From JAMLIN01 sp041676645 (GTDB lineage: Bacteria > Pseudomonadota > Gammaproteobacteria > Burkholderiales > Burkholderiaceae_E): 20,384 bases of DNA. The translations under genes were made by a program, and so were the position numbers. Positions 6,431 to 13,327 of the stretch are shown one piece after another. A model generated the notes under the pieces. That model did not search any database. It was not told where the DNA came from and was given only the letters and a program-made list of their open reading frames with translations. Location: assembly GCA_041676645.1 (NCBI GenBank), contig JBAYRO010000050.1, positions 1-20,384 of the forward strand. The letters run 5' to 3'. Each line of letters opens with the position of its first letter. Position 1 is the stretch's first letter.

Positions 6431-6848
6431 GCGCGCTGTCATTGACACCAACGTCCTGATCAGTGCTGCGTTGTCGCCTCGGTCTGTCCCTGCGCAGATC
6501 GTGGATTGTCTTTTGCAACACGCTACGTTGGTGTTTTCACGCGGAACGTTCGAGGAACTTGAAACCAGGCTCTGGCGTCCAAAATTTGACCGTTATCTGG
6601 ATATGGATCGTCGGCGCCTGCTGTTGCATGACTTCGCTGCCGCTGCTCAATGGGTTGATCTGCCCACGGCTGCCATACCAGCGTACAGTCGCGATCCCGG
6701 TGACGATGTGTTTCTCCACACGGCCTTGCATGGGAAGGCCGAATGGCTAATCAGTGGCGACAAGGATTTACTGGAACTCCCACCGGCTGACCGGGGGTTC
6801 CAGATCCTGTCGCCAGCGCAGGCTCTGGAGAAATGGCATCAAGAATGA
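6420..6848 (+). CDS. PIN-domain toxin (COG1569-like) of a type II toxin-antitoxin pair
   Basis: This 142-residue protein matches the putative PIN-family toxin component group. The metal-binding acidic residues are all present: Asp9 in VIDTNVLIS, Glu45/46 in FEELETRL, Asp92 and Asp95/96 in SRDPGDDVF, and Asp114/116 in ISGDKDLL. PIN domains are Mg/Mn-dependent ribonucleases; VapC-type members cleave tRNA or rRNA, but the target of this subgroup is not known to me. The start ATG at 6420 lies inside the antitoxin gene. The pairing of a Phd-like antitoxin with a PIN toxin is common. No truncation is visible, so the module may be functional. The region has a more moderate GC content than its surroundings, consistent with horizontal acquisition. 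Confidence 0.9.
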   Translation: MRIERAVIDTNVLISAALSPRSVPAQIVDCLLQHATLVFSRGTFEELETRLWRPKFDRYLDMDRRRLLLHDFAAAAQWVDLPTAAIPAYSRDPGDDVFLHTALHGKAEWLISGDKDLLELPPADRGFQILSPAQALEKWHQE

Positions 6849-7031
6849 GCGCCATGAAAATGACCAATCGAACAGGAGGCGCCCCAGCCGGTTTCGATGG
6901 TGGTCATCGATCCTCCTGCCGAGGACGGTGAAGAGGCCTCCGAGGGCGACCGGCACCTCATGGGCGTCGAGCACCTGAGCGCACAGCCCGCCGGACTATC
7001 ATGGAGTCCGCGAGACCATCAGGAGGATGAC

Positions 7032-8219
7032 ATGAGCCAGGACGTCTACGTCGCCGGGGTAGGGATGGTTCCCTTCGCCAAACCGGGCAGGAACGATCCG
7101 TACCCGATCATGGCCGCCAATGCCACGCGCGAGGCGCTGGCCAACGCCGGTATCGACTACGAACGAGTCCAGCAGGCCTACGTCGGCTACGTCTACGGTG
7201 ATTCGACCGCCGGGCAGCGGGCGCTCTATGACGTGGGCATGACCCGGATCCCGATCGTCAACGTCAACAACAACTGCTCGACCGGCTCCACGGCGCTGTT
7301 CCTGGCACGGCAGGCGGTGCAGTCCGGCGCCGTCGATTGCGCGCTGGCGCTGGGCTTCGAGGAAATGAACCCGGGCGCACTGGGGACGCATTTCGTCGAT
7401 CGCGCCTCGCCGTTCGAGCATTTCGACAAGGCGACCGAAGAGCTCGCCAGCGAGCTCGAGCTGCCTCTGGCATTGCGCTACTTCGCCGGCGCCGGCATGG
7501 CGCACATGCAGCAGTACGGCACCCGTCTGTCGACCTTCGCCAGCATCCGGGCCAAGGCCAGTCGCCATGCCGCGAAGAACCCCAAGGCGGTGTTCCGCGA
7601 CGTCGTCACCGAGGAAGAGGTGCTGCAGTCCAAGGTCATGTGGCCCGAGGTGCTGACGCGGCTGATGTGCTGCCCGCCCACCTGCGGCGCCGCCGCGGCG
7701 GTGTTGTGCAGTGAAGCCTTTGCCAGGAAGCATGGCCTTGACACCCGTGTGCGCATCAAGGCGCAGGCCATGGCCACCGACGGACCGGAGACCTTCGGCG
7801 CCAGGGACATGCGCGAGGTGGTCGGCTTCAGCATGTCCCGGGAGGCAGCGCGCCAGGTGTACGAAGCCGCCGGCGTCGGTCCCGCGGATGTGGACGTGGT
7901 CGAGTTGCACGACTGCTTTGCCCAGAACGAGTTGATCACCTACGAGGCGCTCGGCCTGTGCCCGATGGGTGGCGCCGAGAAATTCGTGCTCGATGGCGAC
8001 AACACCTACGGCGGCAAGGTCGTGACCAATCCTTCGGGCGGCCTGCTCTCCAAGGGCCACCCGCTCGGCGCCACCGGGCTGGCGCAATGCACCGAGCTGG
8101 TGGAGCAGTTGCGCGGCGCGGCCGATGCGCGGCAGGTGGACGGCGCGCGCCTCGCCCTGCAGCACAACATCGGTCTTGGCGGCGCCGCCGTGGTCACGCT
8201 CTACGAACGCGTCCACTGA
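7032..8219 (+). CDS. SCPx-type thiolase / lipid-transfer protein (thiolase domain only)
   Basis: The 395-residue product is a thiolase-superfamily enzyme of the sterol-carrier-protein-X type. The active-site Cys82 lies in VNVNNNCSTGSTAL, the catalytic HDCF motif is in VELHDCFAQNE, and His343 lies in SKGHPLGATG. The C-terminal ALQHNIGLGGAAVV is typical of this subfamily. Family knowledge: these enzymes cleave or form C-C bonds on 3-ketoacyl-CoA, including branched and steroid side-chain substrates, and are often annotated as lipid-transfer proteins. The SCP2 lipid-binding domain of the eukaryotic fusion is absent. ATG 7032 is preferred over the in-frame GTG at 6897 because AGGAGG (7021-7026) lies five bases upstream. 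The 183-bp region before it holds no recognisable gene, only a weak TCCTC/GAGGA hairpin (6911-6925). No other fatty-acid degradation genes are nearby. Confidence 0.92.
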   Translation: MSQDVYVAGVGMVPFAKPGRNDPYPIMAANATREALANAGIDYERVQQAYVGYVYGDSTAGQRALYDVGMTRIPIVNVNNNCSTGSTALFLARQAVQSGAVDCALALGFEEMNPGALGTHFVDRASPFEHFDKATEELASELELPLALRYFAGAGMAHMQQYGTRLSTFASIRAKASRHAAKNPKAVFRDVVTEEEVLQSKVMWPEVLTRLMCCPPTCGAAAAVLCSEAFARKHGLDTRVRIKAQAMATDGPETFGARDMREVVGFSMSREAARQVYEAAGVGPADVDVVELHDCFAQNELITYEALGLCPMGGAEKFVLDGDNTYGGKVVTNPSGGLLSKGHPLGATGLAQCTELVEQLRGAADARQVDGARLALQHNIGLGGAAVVTLYERVH

Positions 8220-8280
8220 TCGAAGGCACCGAAGGAGCCGTCGACCTGGGGGCATGAGTCGGGCGTCCGGACTTCGGCCA

Positions 8281-8351
8281 TACCGGTGTCATCGGTAATT
8301 GCCATATATCAGCTGTACTGGTAAATTGCATTTACCAGTATCACCTATAAT
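8281..8351 (+). promoter_or_regulatory. hipBA promoter and operator region
   Basis: A perfect 10-bp inverted repeat, TACTGGTAAA-N5-TTTACCAGTA (8316-8340), is preceded by a second palindrome, TACCG-N7-CGGTA (8281-8297). A consensus -10 TATAAT follows at 8346-8351. An alternative promoter pair is TTGCCA (8299-8304), 17 bp, TAAATT (8322-8327), which runs into the palindrome. The stretch is AT-rich compared with its neighbours. By analogy with E. coli, where HipB dimers bind several palindromes upstream of hipBA, this is the likely autoregulatory site, although its sequence differs from the E. coli TATCC-N8-GGATA operator. Confidence 0.7.
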
Positions 8352-8376
8352 GCATCCGCTGAGTGGCAAGAACCTC

Positions 8377-8625
8377 ATGAAGCAAGTCGTCGCCATTCCA
8401 GAGCAACTCGGGCCCATGCTCAAGGCGGCCCGCAAGGCGGCGGGCCTGACGCAGGCCGCCTTGGCGGCACGGCTCGGGGTGAGCCAGAGTCGCGTATCGG
8501 ACATGGAAGCCGATCCCCGTTCCCTTGGCCTGGATCAGTTTCTGCTGCTTTTGTCGCTCCTCGATCTCGAGATGCTGTTGCAGCCGAAGAGCGCGCCCGA
8601 CGACGCCCGGCGCCCGCCCTGGTGA
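8377..8625 (+). CDS. hipB: HipB-like XRE-family antitoxin
   Basis: The 82-residue product has a single helix-turn-helix of the XRE/Cro type (residues about 14-65), with the pattern LKAARKAAGLTQAALAARLGVSQSRVSDMEADP. It ends in a C-terminal tryptophan (RRPPW). E. coli HipB also ends in a conserved Trp that contacts HipA, which supports the assignment. ATG 8377 gives the same spacing before the helix-turn-helix as E. coli HipB. The in-frame ATG at 8350 lies inside the TATAAT box, so it is unlikely when that promoter is used. The stop TGA overlaps the hipA start (TGATG, one base shared). Expected role: dimeric repressor of hipBA and neutraliser of the kinase. Confidence 0.88.
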   Translation: MKQVVAIPEQLGPMLKAARKAAGLTQAALAARLGVSQSRVSDMEADPRSLGLDQFLLLLSLLDLEMLLQPKSAPDDARRPPW

Positions 8626-9962
8626 TGGGTCGCAGATCACATGCTCGGTCGCTTTCCATCTGGGCCAATGGCGAGCGCGTCGGTACCTGGACCCTCCCGT
8701 CGCGCGGGCCGGTCGAATTGCGCTACGACCCGGCCTGGCAAGCGTCGCCGGCAGGACGCCCGCTATCCCTCTCGCTCCCTTTCACCGGGACTCGGCCGCT
8801 GCAGGGCGAGCGTGTGCAGAACTACTTCGAGAACCTGCTGCCGGATAGCGAGCCCATTCGCCGTCGCATTGCGACGCGATTCAAGACACGGGGAATCGAC
8901 GCTTTCGAGCTTCTCCAGGCCATCGGGCGCGACTGCGTCGGAGCCGTCCAGTTGCTCGGAGAGGACGATATCCCCGGCAATGTCGAGCGCATCGAGGCGG
9001 AGGCCTTGACCGATGAGGATGTCGAGCGGCTTCTCGCCCGCATCGGTACGGACGCCGCCCCTGGTGAGCGAGCTTCGCATGATGACCTGCGCATCTCGAT
9101 TGCAGGCGCGCAGGAGAAGACGGCCCTCCTGTGGCATGAAGGCCGCTGGATGCGCCCGCATGGCGCAACGCCGACGACCCATATCCTGAAGTTGCCCCTG
9201 GGCCTTGTCGGGCAACGGCGTGCCGATTTCAGCACCTCGGTCGAGAACGAGTGGCTCTGCATGCAGCTCCTGGCGGAGTTCGGGCTTCCCGTGCCAGCTA
9301 CCGTCGTGCTTCGCTTCGGCAATCAGAAGGTTCTCGGCATCGAGCGCTTCGACCGCGAACTGCATCCGTCCGGGACCTGGTGGATGCGCCTGCCACAGGA
9401 GGATTTCTGCCAGGCCAGGGGCGTGCCGCCACATCTCAAGTACGAGAGCGACGGCGGCCCGGGCCTCGCCGACATCGCCGGGGTGCTCGTGGGGTCCGTC
9501 CGTGCGGAACATGACCTGGCAACGGTCCTGAAGGCACAGCTGCTTTTCTGGATGCTCGCCGCGCCCGACGGGCATGCGAAGAACTTCAGCCTGAGGTTGC
9601 TGCCGCAGGGGCGCTACGCGCTCACGCCCCTTTACGATGTGATGTCCATCTGGCCGGTGGAGGGCGATGGCGGCGCACAGTATTCCTGGCACAAGGCCGG
9701 ACTCGCCATGGGGCTTGTCGGCAAGCACAAGCACTACCGCCTCAGGGACGTGCAGCGTCGGCACTTCAACATCACGGCTGCCCGGTACTTCCATCGCGAC
9801 AGCGCGGAAGACCTGATCCGGGATGTACTCGAGCGGGTGCCGGGTGCCATCGACGGTGTGGCTGCCCGGCTGCCGAAGGAATTTCCCGAACGGGTCGCGA
9901 CCGGCATCCTCGAGGGCTTGCGCAAGTCAGCGCGCATGCTCGAGCGCATGCCCTCGGTGTGA
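8625..9962 (+). CDS. hipA: HipA serine/threonine kinase toxin
   Basis: This 445-residue protein follows E. coli HipA closely over its length. An N-terminal couple_hipA domain contains VGTWTL, GERVQNYFENLLPDSEPIRRR and AIGRDCVGAVQL. It is followed by RISIAGAQEKTALL, where Ser158 corresponds to the autophosphorylated Ser150 of E. coli. Further motifs are PTTHILKLP, LRLPQEDFCQA and KYESDGGPGLADI. The catalytic loop is APDGHAKNFSL with Asp315, and the metal-binding Asp338 is in PLYDVMS; the 23-residue spacing equals that of E. coli Asp309/Asp332. Known HipA phosphorylates glutamyl-tRNA synthetase GltX and induces persistence through the stringent response; the same target is an inference here. 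All key residues are present and the length is normal, so the module looks functional. The ATG overlaps the hipB stop. Confidence 0.95.
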   Translation: MGRRSHARSLSIWANGERVGTWTLPSRGPVELRYDPAWQASPAGRPLSLSLPFTGTRPLQGERVQNYFENLLPDSEPIRRRIATRFKTRGIDAFELLQAIGRDCVGAVQLLGEDDIPGNVERIEAEALTDEDVERLLARIGTDAAPGERASHDDLRISIAGAQEKTALLWHEGRWMRPHGATPTTHILKLPLGLVGQRRADFSTSVENEWLCMQLLAEFGLPVPATVVLRFGNQKVLGIERFDRELHPSGTWWMRLPQEDFCQARGVPPHLKYESDGGPGLADIAGVLVGSVRAEHDLATVLKAQLLFWMLAAPDGHAKNFSLRLLPQGRYALTPLYDVMSIWPVEGDGGAQYSWHKAGLAMGLVGKHKHYRLRDVQRRHFNITAARYFHRDSAEDLIRDVLERVPGAIDGVAARLPKEFPERVATGILEGLRKSARMLERMPSV

Positions 9963-10015
9963 TGCCATGGCCAGCGCGAGTATCGTTACAGACTGGACGA
10001 GAAGGAAATCGCGAA

Positions 10016-10225
10016 ATGACGAAACGATTCAAGGTCGGTGATCACGTGACCTGGAATTCCGAGGCCGGCCGGGTTTCTGGAACCATTACGAAAATCCACA
10101 CCCGGGACTTCGACTACAAGGGCCACAAGCGCCGCGCGACCGAGGACGATCCCCAGTACGAGATCAAGAGCGACAAGACCGACCATGTCGCTGCGCACAA
10201 GGGCAGCGCCCTTCGGCACGCCTGA
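10016..10225 (+). CDS. DUF2945 / hypervirulence-associated TUDOR-domain small protein
   Basis: The 69-residue product begins MTKRFKVGDHVTWNSEAGRV and continues with SGTITKIHTRDFDYKGHKRRA, DDPQYEIKSDKTDHVAAHKGSAL, which is the DUF2945 (HVA1 TUDOR-like) family pattern of a small beta-barrel. The family name comes from an association with fungal hypervirulence, but bacterial copies have no firmly known function; nucleic-acid or protein binding is only suggested by the fold. AAGGA (10002-10006) precedes the ATG by nine bases. It lies 53 bp after hipA on the same strand and could be transcribed with it, though it is not a normal part of hipBA modules. It converges with lrgB 15 bp later, and no clear terminator is seen between them. 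Confidence 0.85.
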   Translation: MTKRFKVGDHVTWNSEAGRVSGTITKIHTRDFDYKGHKRRATEDDPQYEIKSDKTDHVAAHKGSALRHA

Positions 10226-10240
10226 CCCTCTCCGGTACGC

Positions 10241-10966
10241 TTAACCCGCCGGGTCCACCAGCTTCAGGACCAGGGGCAGCAGCACGGCCGTGAGCAGGCC
10301 GGCAAGGCCCATCCCGAGCCCCGCGAGCGCGCCCATCCGATGGCCCGACTGCATCGCGCGGGCGGTGCCGATGCCGTGCGCCACCACTCCCAGCGAGAAG
10401 CCGGTGGCGACCGGGTCGATGATGCGCAGGCGGCCGAGCACGACCTGCGTCAGTACGGCGCCGAGTACCCCGGTGAACATGACCAGGGTGGAGGTGACCG
10501 GCGCCAGTCCGCCCATGCTCTCGGTCAGGGCGAGGGCGATCGGCATGGTGACCGACTTGGTTGCCATCGCCACCAGCGTCGGCATGGAGGCGCCCAGCAG
10601 CCAGGCCAGGCCGACGGCGGTGACGATCGCGGCAGCCGAACCCAGCAGGGCGCCGGCGACCAGTCTCGACCACCGGCCGCGAACCGTTTCGAGCTGCTGG
10701 TAGAGCGGCACCGCCAGGGCGACGGTGGCCGGCCCGAGCAGCAGGTGGATGAAGCGGCCGCCCTCGAAGTAGGTCTGGTAGTCGATGTCGGCCGCGACGA
10801 GGGCTGCCACTAGCAGCAGGGTCGCGACGGCGACGGGGTGCGCCAGGGGGTGGAAGTTCGCCCGTTGCTGGACACGCAGCGCGATCCGGTAGGCGAGCAG
10901 GGTTGCGAGCAGCCAGGTCAGCGGCATGCGGGCCAGGTGCTCGAGAAGCGTCACCGGTTCAGTCAT
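10241..10966 (-). CDS. lrgB: LrgB/CidB-family membrane protein
   Basis: The 241-residue hydrophobic protein has about six to seven membrane spans and carries the LrgB signature: LLGPATVALAVPLYQQ, ATKSVTMPIALALTESMGG, VTSTLVMFTGVLGAVL and GFSLGVVAHGIGTARAM. In Gram-positive bacteria LrgAB and CidAB modulate holin-like murein hydrolase export and, in some species and plastids, carry pyruvate or glycolate; the Gram-negative role is less clear. The start ATG lies inside the 3' end of lrgA (8-bp overlap), the usual coupled arrangement. It is the last gene of the apparent DUF2249-nnrS-lrgA-lrgB transcription unit. Confidence 0.92.
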   Translation of the reverse strand: MTEPVTLLEHLARMPLTWLLATLLAYRIALRVQQRANFHPLAHPVAVATLLLVAALVAADIDYQTYFEGGRFIHLLLGPATVALAVPLYQQLETVRGRWSRLVAGALLGSAAAIVTAVGLAWLLGASMPTLVAMATKSVTMPIALALTESMGGLAPVTSTLVMFTGVLGAVLTQVVLGRLRIIDPVATGFSLGVVAHGIGTARAMQSGHRMGALAGLGMGLAGLLTAVLLPLVLKLVDPAG

Positions 10967-11297
10967 CCCTCGTTGTCTCCCGGACCACGTACGCGGTGAC
11001 GATGATCGCGACCAGCATGCTCGCGACCAGTGCGACGCTGATCGCGAGCCATTCGCGGGCGATCAGTTCGAGATGGGCCATCACGCCGACCGACGCCGGA
11101 ATGAAGAGCAGCGACAGATGCCGCAGGGCGCGCGACGAGAATCCGATCAGCCCGGATTCGCGCTCGCCCCGCGCGAGCAGGTAGAGGAACAGCAGGATCA
11201 TCCCGATGACAGGCCCGGGAATCGGCGCGGCCAGGAGCCAGGCCAGCGCCTCGCCGAGCATCTGGAACAGCAGCAGCTTGGTCAGGCCTGTGATCAT
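10959..11297 (-). CDS. lrgA: LrgA/CidA-family holin-like protein
   Basis: The 112-residue product has four predicted membrane helices and the LrgA/CidA pattern: LLLFQMLGEALAWLL, PIPGPVIGMILLFLYLL, and LSLLFIPASVGVMAHLELI. Small size, a positively charged C-terminal end and direct coupling to lrgB support the call. The start is chosen at the ATG of MITGLTK; a GTG three codons upstream (11306) is possible, and GGGAGG lies rather far upstream. The first 76 codons of the longer open frame (to 11525) are overlap with nnrS and are excluded. It starts 40 bp after the nnrS stop on the same strand, so co-transcription with nnrS is likely. Confidence 0.88.
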   Translation of the reverse strand: MITGLTKLLLFQMLGEALAWLLAAPIPGPVIGMILLFLYLLARGERESGLIGFSSRALRHLSLLFIPASVGVMAHLELIAREWLAISVALVASMLVAIIVTAYVVRETTRDD

Positions 11298-11337
11298 CGG
11301 GTTCACGCCATGTCGGAAATACCCTCCCGTACCGTCA

Positions 11338-12492
11338 TCACGTCGGCCGGCCGTCGAGGCGCGGACGCACCAGGGCGGGCCCGTGCCGGGCGATGAAGAG
11401 CACGAAGGCCGCCGACCATAGCACCGCCGAGCCAAGCATGGCCTGCACATGATGCTGGGGCTGGACCAGCGGCCAGAACACGCGCAGGGCGGCCGCTGCC
11501 GCCAGCAGGGCGCAGCTGGCGACATCGTAGCGATCGGCCGTCAGTGCGCGGCCGGTGTGGGCGCGGGCGGTGCGGATCATCATGGCCATCGTCAGGCCGC
11601 CGATCGCACCGATGGTGAAGGCATGGATTGCCAGGGCTTGTGCCACCCAGCCGGGCTCGGCCATCGCGCGCAACACGAGATGCGCGGGAATCCAGGCGTA
11701 GGCGATGTAGAGCACCCACAGCAGTGGCACGCGAAGGGCGCTGCGGATATCCCACAGGAAGAGTCGCCAGCCATGCACCAGCGCCAGCGCGATGAGCAGC
11801 ACGGCGAGCACGGGGCCGGAGGCCTGGAGGAGGTCGGCCGCCAGCAGCACCGCCAGGCCGCCCATCGCGAGGCGCTCGATGTTCTGCGAGCGCCTCGCGT
11901 GCGCGCCCGGCACGGCCTTGTTGGTGTAGATCGGCACGACCCGGCCGGCCACCGCCGCGATCATCAGCAGGACGACATCCATGCCGAGCTGCACGCCCGC
12001 CCATGAGGGCAGCGCGATGACATCGAGCTCGGAGAGATGGAACAGGGCCAGCGCCGCCGATATCAGCAGCATGAGCCCGATGAAGACATAGTTGCGCCGA
12101 TTGCGCGCCTGCCACAGCGGAATCCCGATGCCGGCGGTGGCCGCCAACGCGAACGCCAGGTTGGCAGCGGCGAGCGCGCCGCTCCAGGGCGTGAACACCA
12201 GTACGCGAGCCAGCAGCCACAGGCCGACGATCATCGCCAGCAGGGCCCCGGTCGGAGTCGGCCGGTTCGTCCAGCTGTGCACGATCGTGAACAGGAAGCC
12301 GGCGATGACGGCGAAGGTGTAGCCGAAGATCGTTTCGTGGGCGTGCCAGTAGGGGCCGGCGTGTCCCGCGTAGGGAAGATGGCCGGCGAACTGGGCCGCC
12401 CAGGTACCGACCGACAGGACCGCGAAGATCGCTGCCAGCAGGTAGAAGGGGCGGAAACCCAGTTGCCAGAGCGCGATACCGCGCTCCGTCAT
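11338..12492 (-). CDS. nnrS: NnrS family haem/copper membrane protein, nitric oxide response
   Basis: The 384-residue product is strongly hydrophobic with about twelve membrane segments, as in the NnrS family. Conserved features visible are LWQLGFRPFYLLAAIFA near the N terminus, YWHAHETIFGYTFAVIAGFL with His residues likely to bind haem, VHSWTNRPTPTG, GRVVPIYTNKAV, IHAFTIGAIGGLTMAMMIRTARAHTGR. Family knowledge: NnrS is an inner-membrane haem- and copper-containing protein induced by nitric oxide under NsrR or NNR control, and it relieves iron-NO stress; its exact reaction is not settled. The start codon directly abuts the stop of the DUF2249 gene on the same strand, which supports tight co-expression. 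The upstream NsrR-like palindrome fits this role. Confidence 0.94.
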   Translation of the reverse strand: MTERGIALWQLGFRPFYLLAAIFAVLSVGTWAAQFAGHLPYAGHAGPYWHAHETIFGYTFAVIAGFLFTIVHSWTNRPTPTGALLAMIVGLWLLARVLVFTPWSGALAAANLAFALAATAGIGIPLWQARNRRNYVFIGLMLLISAALALFHLSELDVIALPSWAGVQLGMDVVLLMIAAVAGRVVPIYTNKAVPGAHARRSQNIERLAMGGLAVLLAADLLQASGPVLAVLLIALALVHGWRLFLWDIRSALRVPLLWVLYIAYAWIPAHLVLRAMAEPGWVAQALAIHAFTIGAIGGLTMAMMIRTARAHTGRALTADRYDVASCALLAAAAALRVFWPLVQPQHHVQAMLGSAVLWSAAFVLFIARHGPALVRPRLDGRPT

Positions 12493-12798
12493 CTAGCTGC
12501 AGCTGCCGCAGCAGTTGCCGGGAGCCTTGCCGATCTGCACCCGCCACAGTTCCGGGCCCTGCTCGAGGTAATCCCAGGTGAAGAGGCCATGGAAGTGCGA
12601 CTTGAACTGACGGTGCAGCGGCGCGGGATCGTGGTCGTTGACCAGCTCCAGCGCGGCTCCGTCAGGCAGGGCATTGAAGGAAGAGAAGATCACGGGGTGA
12701 CGCTCATGCGGGGCGATCGTGCGCACATCGACGGTCGCGTGGATCGCTTCGCTGCTCATTGCGGGTTCTGCGGTTCTCGGACGGATGATTTCTCTCAT
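12493..12798 (-). CDS. DUF2249 domain protein with Cys-rich C-terminal tail
   Basis: The 101-residue protein contains one DUF2249 domain: VRTIAPHERHPVIFSSFNALPDGAALELVNDHDPAPLHRQF, the aromatic DYLEQGPELWRVQI, and conserved His residues. It ends with GNCCGSCS, a CCxxC cluster able to bind metal. The ATG at 12798 is supported by GAGGA about ten bases upstream; an inner ATG (MSSEA) is possible. DUF2249 proteins recur in nitric-oxide and denitrification regulons next to nnrS, hemerythrin-like repair proteins and cytochrome genes. The domain resembles TusA-like or SirA folds in size, but its biochemical role is not firmly established. It is the first gene of the unit leading into nnrS. Confidence 0.88.
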   Translation of the reverse strand: MREIIRPRTAEPAMSSEAIHATVDVRTIAPHERHPVIFSSFNALPDGAALELVNDHDPAPLHRQFKSHFHGLFTWDYLEQGPELWRVQIGKAPGNCCGSCS

Positions 12799-12820
12799 GA
12801 CTCGGGTCCTCGCTGCGGTT

Positions 12821-12845
12821 AAAGATGCGCGCGAAGTATATCTTT
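12821..12845 (-). promoter_or_regulatory. Candidate NsrR-type operator upstream of DUF2249-nnrS
   Basis: A perfect AAAGAT-N13-ATCTTT inverted repeat holds a 23-bp core with 11-1-11 geometry (12822-12844). One half-site, AAGATGCGCGC, matches the first seven bases of the NsrR half-site AAGATGCATTT; the other, AAGATATACTT, matches AAGAT plus the A and closing TT. On the minus strand it contains TATACT, a good -10 hexamer, so bound repressor would block transcription. It lies 23 bp upstream of the DUF2249 ATG. The match to NsrR is from memory of the consensus. Confidence 0.55.
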
Positions 12846-12908
12846 ATATTCGGTATCGGTACACTGTTGCGAGCCAGGCGCTGTCCATGAGGTTGAGCCC
12901 TCGGGCTG

Positions 12909-13034
12909 ATGGGCGACTTGCCCGCATTCCAGCAGACCGCACGCTGGTCCGTCACGGTCAACGGCAACTGGCGTCTGACATTCGAGTTTCGGAACGGAAA
13001 TGCTCGCGATCTGGACTACGAGGACTATCACTGA
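12909..13034 (+). pseudogene. C-terminal remnant of a HigB-type toxin
   Basis: The open frame encodes 41 residues. Its last 29 match the end of HigB (RelE-superfamily) toxins: WSVTVNGNWRLTFEF, then a short loop, then LDYEDYH at the C terminus. Full-length HigB is about 90 residues; an in-frame TGA at 12894-12896 and unrelated sequence before it show that the first half is missing. The ATG at 12909 has no clear ribosome-binding site. The TGA overlaps the higA ATG (TGATG), the normal higB-higA order, which confirms its origin. The breakpoint lies close to the NsrR-like operator, so a deletion probably joined the two. It is very unlikely to be an active ribonuclease. Confidence 0.8.
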
Positions 13035-13327
13035 TGACCATGCACAACCCTCCGCACCCCGGCGAGTTCATTGCCGATGTCTACCTCGAGCCTCATGGCG
13101 TGAGTGGTCGCGAACTCGCCGGGAAGCTCGATGTCGCGGCATCGACTCTCAGCCGCATACTCAATGGTAGTGCCCGGGTGAGCCCCGAGATGGCGTTGCG
13201 CCTCTCCAAGGCGCTCGGCCGGTCTCCCGAAAGCTGGCTCGCCATGCAGGATGCCCACGACCTTTGGCTGGCGAGACAGCGCGTCGATCTGCGGCGAGTC
13301 GGTCGGCTCGAGCTGACCGCCGTCTGA
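13034..13327 (+). CDS. higA: HigA-family addiction module antitoxin
   Basis: The 97-residue product is a complete HigA antitoxin of the XRE/Cro fold. It has the N-terminal NPPHPGEFIADVYLEP motif, the helix-turn-helix GRELAGKLDVAASTLSRIL, the segment VSPEMALRLSKALGRSPESW and the LAMQDAHDLWLAR tail. The ATG at 13034 overlaps the higB remnant stop, and AGGA (13021-13024) lies nine bases upstream; ATG 13040 is a close alternative. In intact loci it binds HigB and represses higBA. Here its partner has lost its front half, so it is an orphan antitoxin that could still act as a DNA-binding regulator or protect against other HigB toxins. It lies 21 bp before the flavin oxidoreductase gene and may be transcribed with it. 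Confidence 0.9.
   Translation: MTMHNPPHPGEFIADVYLEPHGVSGRELAGKLDVAASTLSRILNGSARVSPEMALRLSKALGRSPESWLAMQDAHDLWLARQRVDLRRVGRLELTAV

Noticed and set aside
6848..7020. Possible small gene between the PIN toxin and the thiolase
   Set aside because: Short frames such as MSAMKMTNRTGGAPAGF show no known motif, and there is no ribosome-binding site or promoter that stands out.
6897..7031. In-frame extension of the thiolase to an upstream GTG
   Set aside because: The added 45 residues are not family-like, and AGGAGG sits directly before ATG 7032.
6999..8255. Minus-strand open frame of 418 codons opposite the thiolase
   Set aside because: Shadow of the SCPx thiolase, whose Cys, His and glycine motifs are unambiguous.
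12719..13033. Long N-terminal extension of higA in the same frame
   Set aside because: It runs through the DUF2249 gene start, the NsrR-like site and the higB remnant. The HigA family begins at the MTMHNPP region, and TGATG coupling supports 13034.
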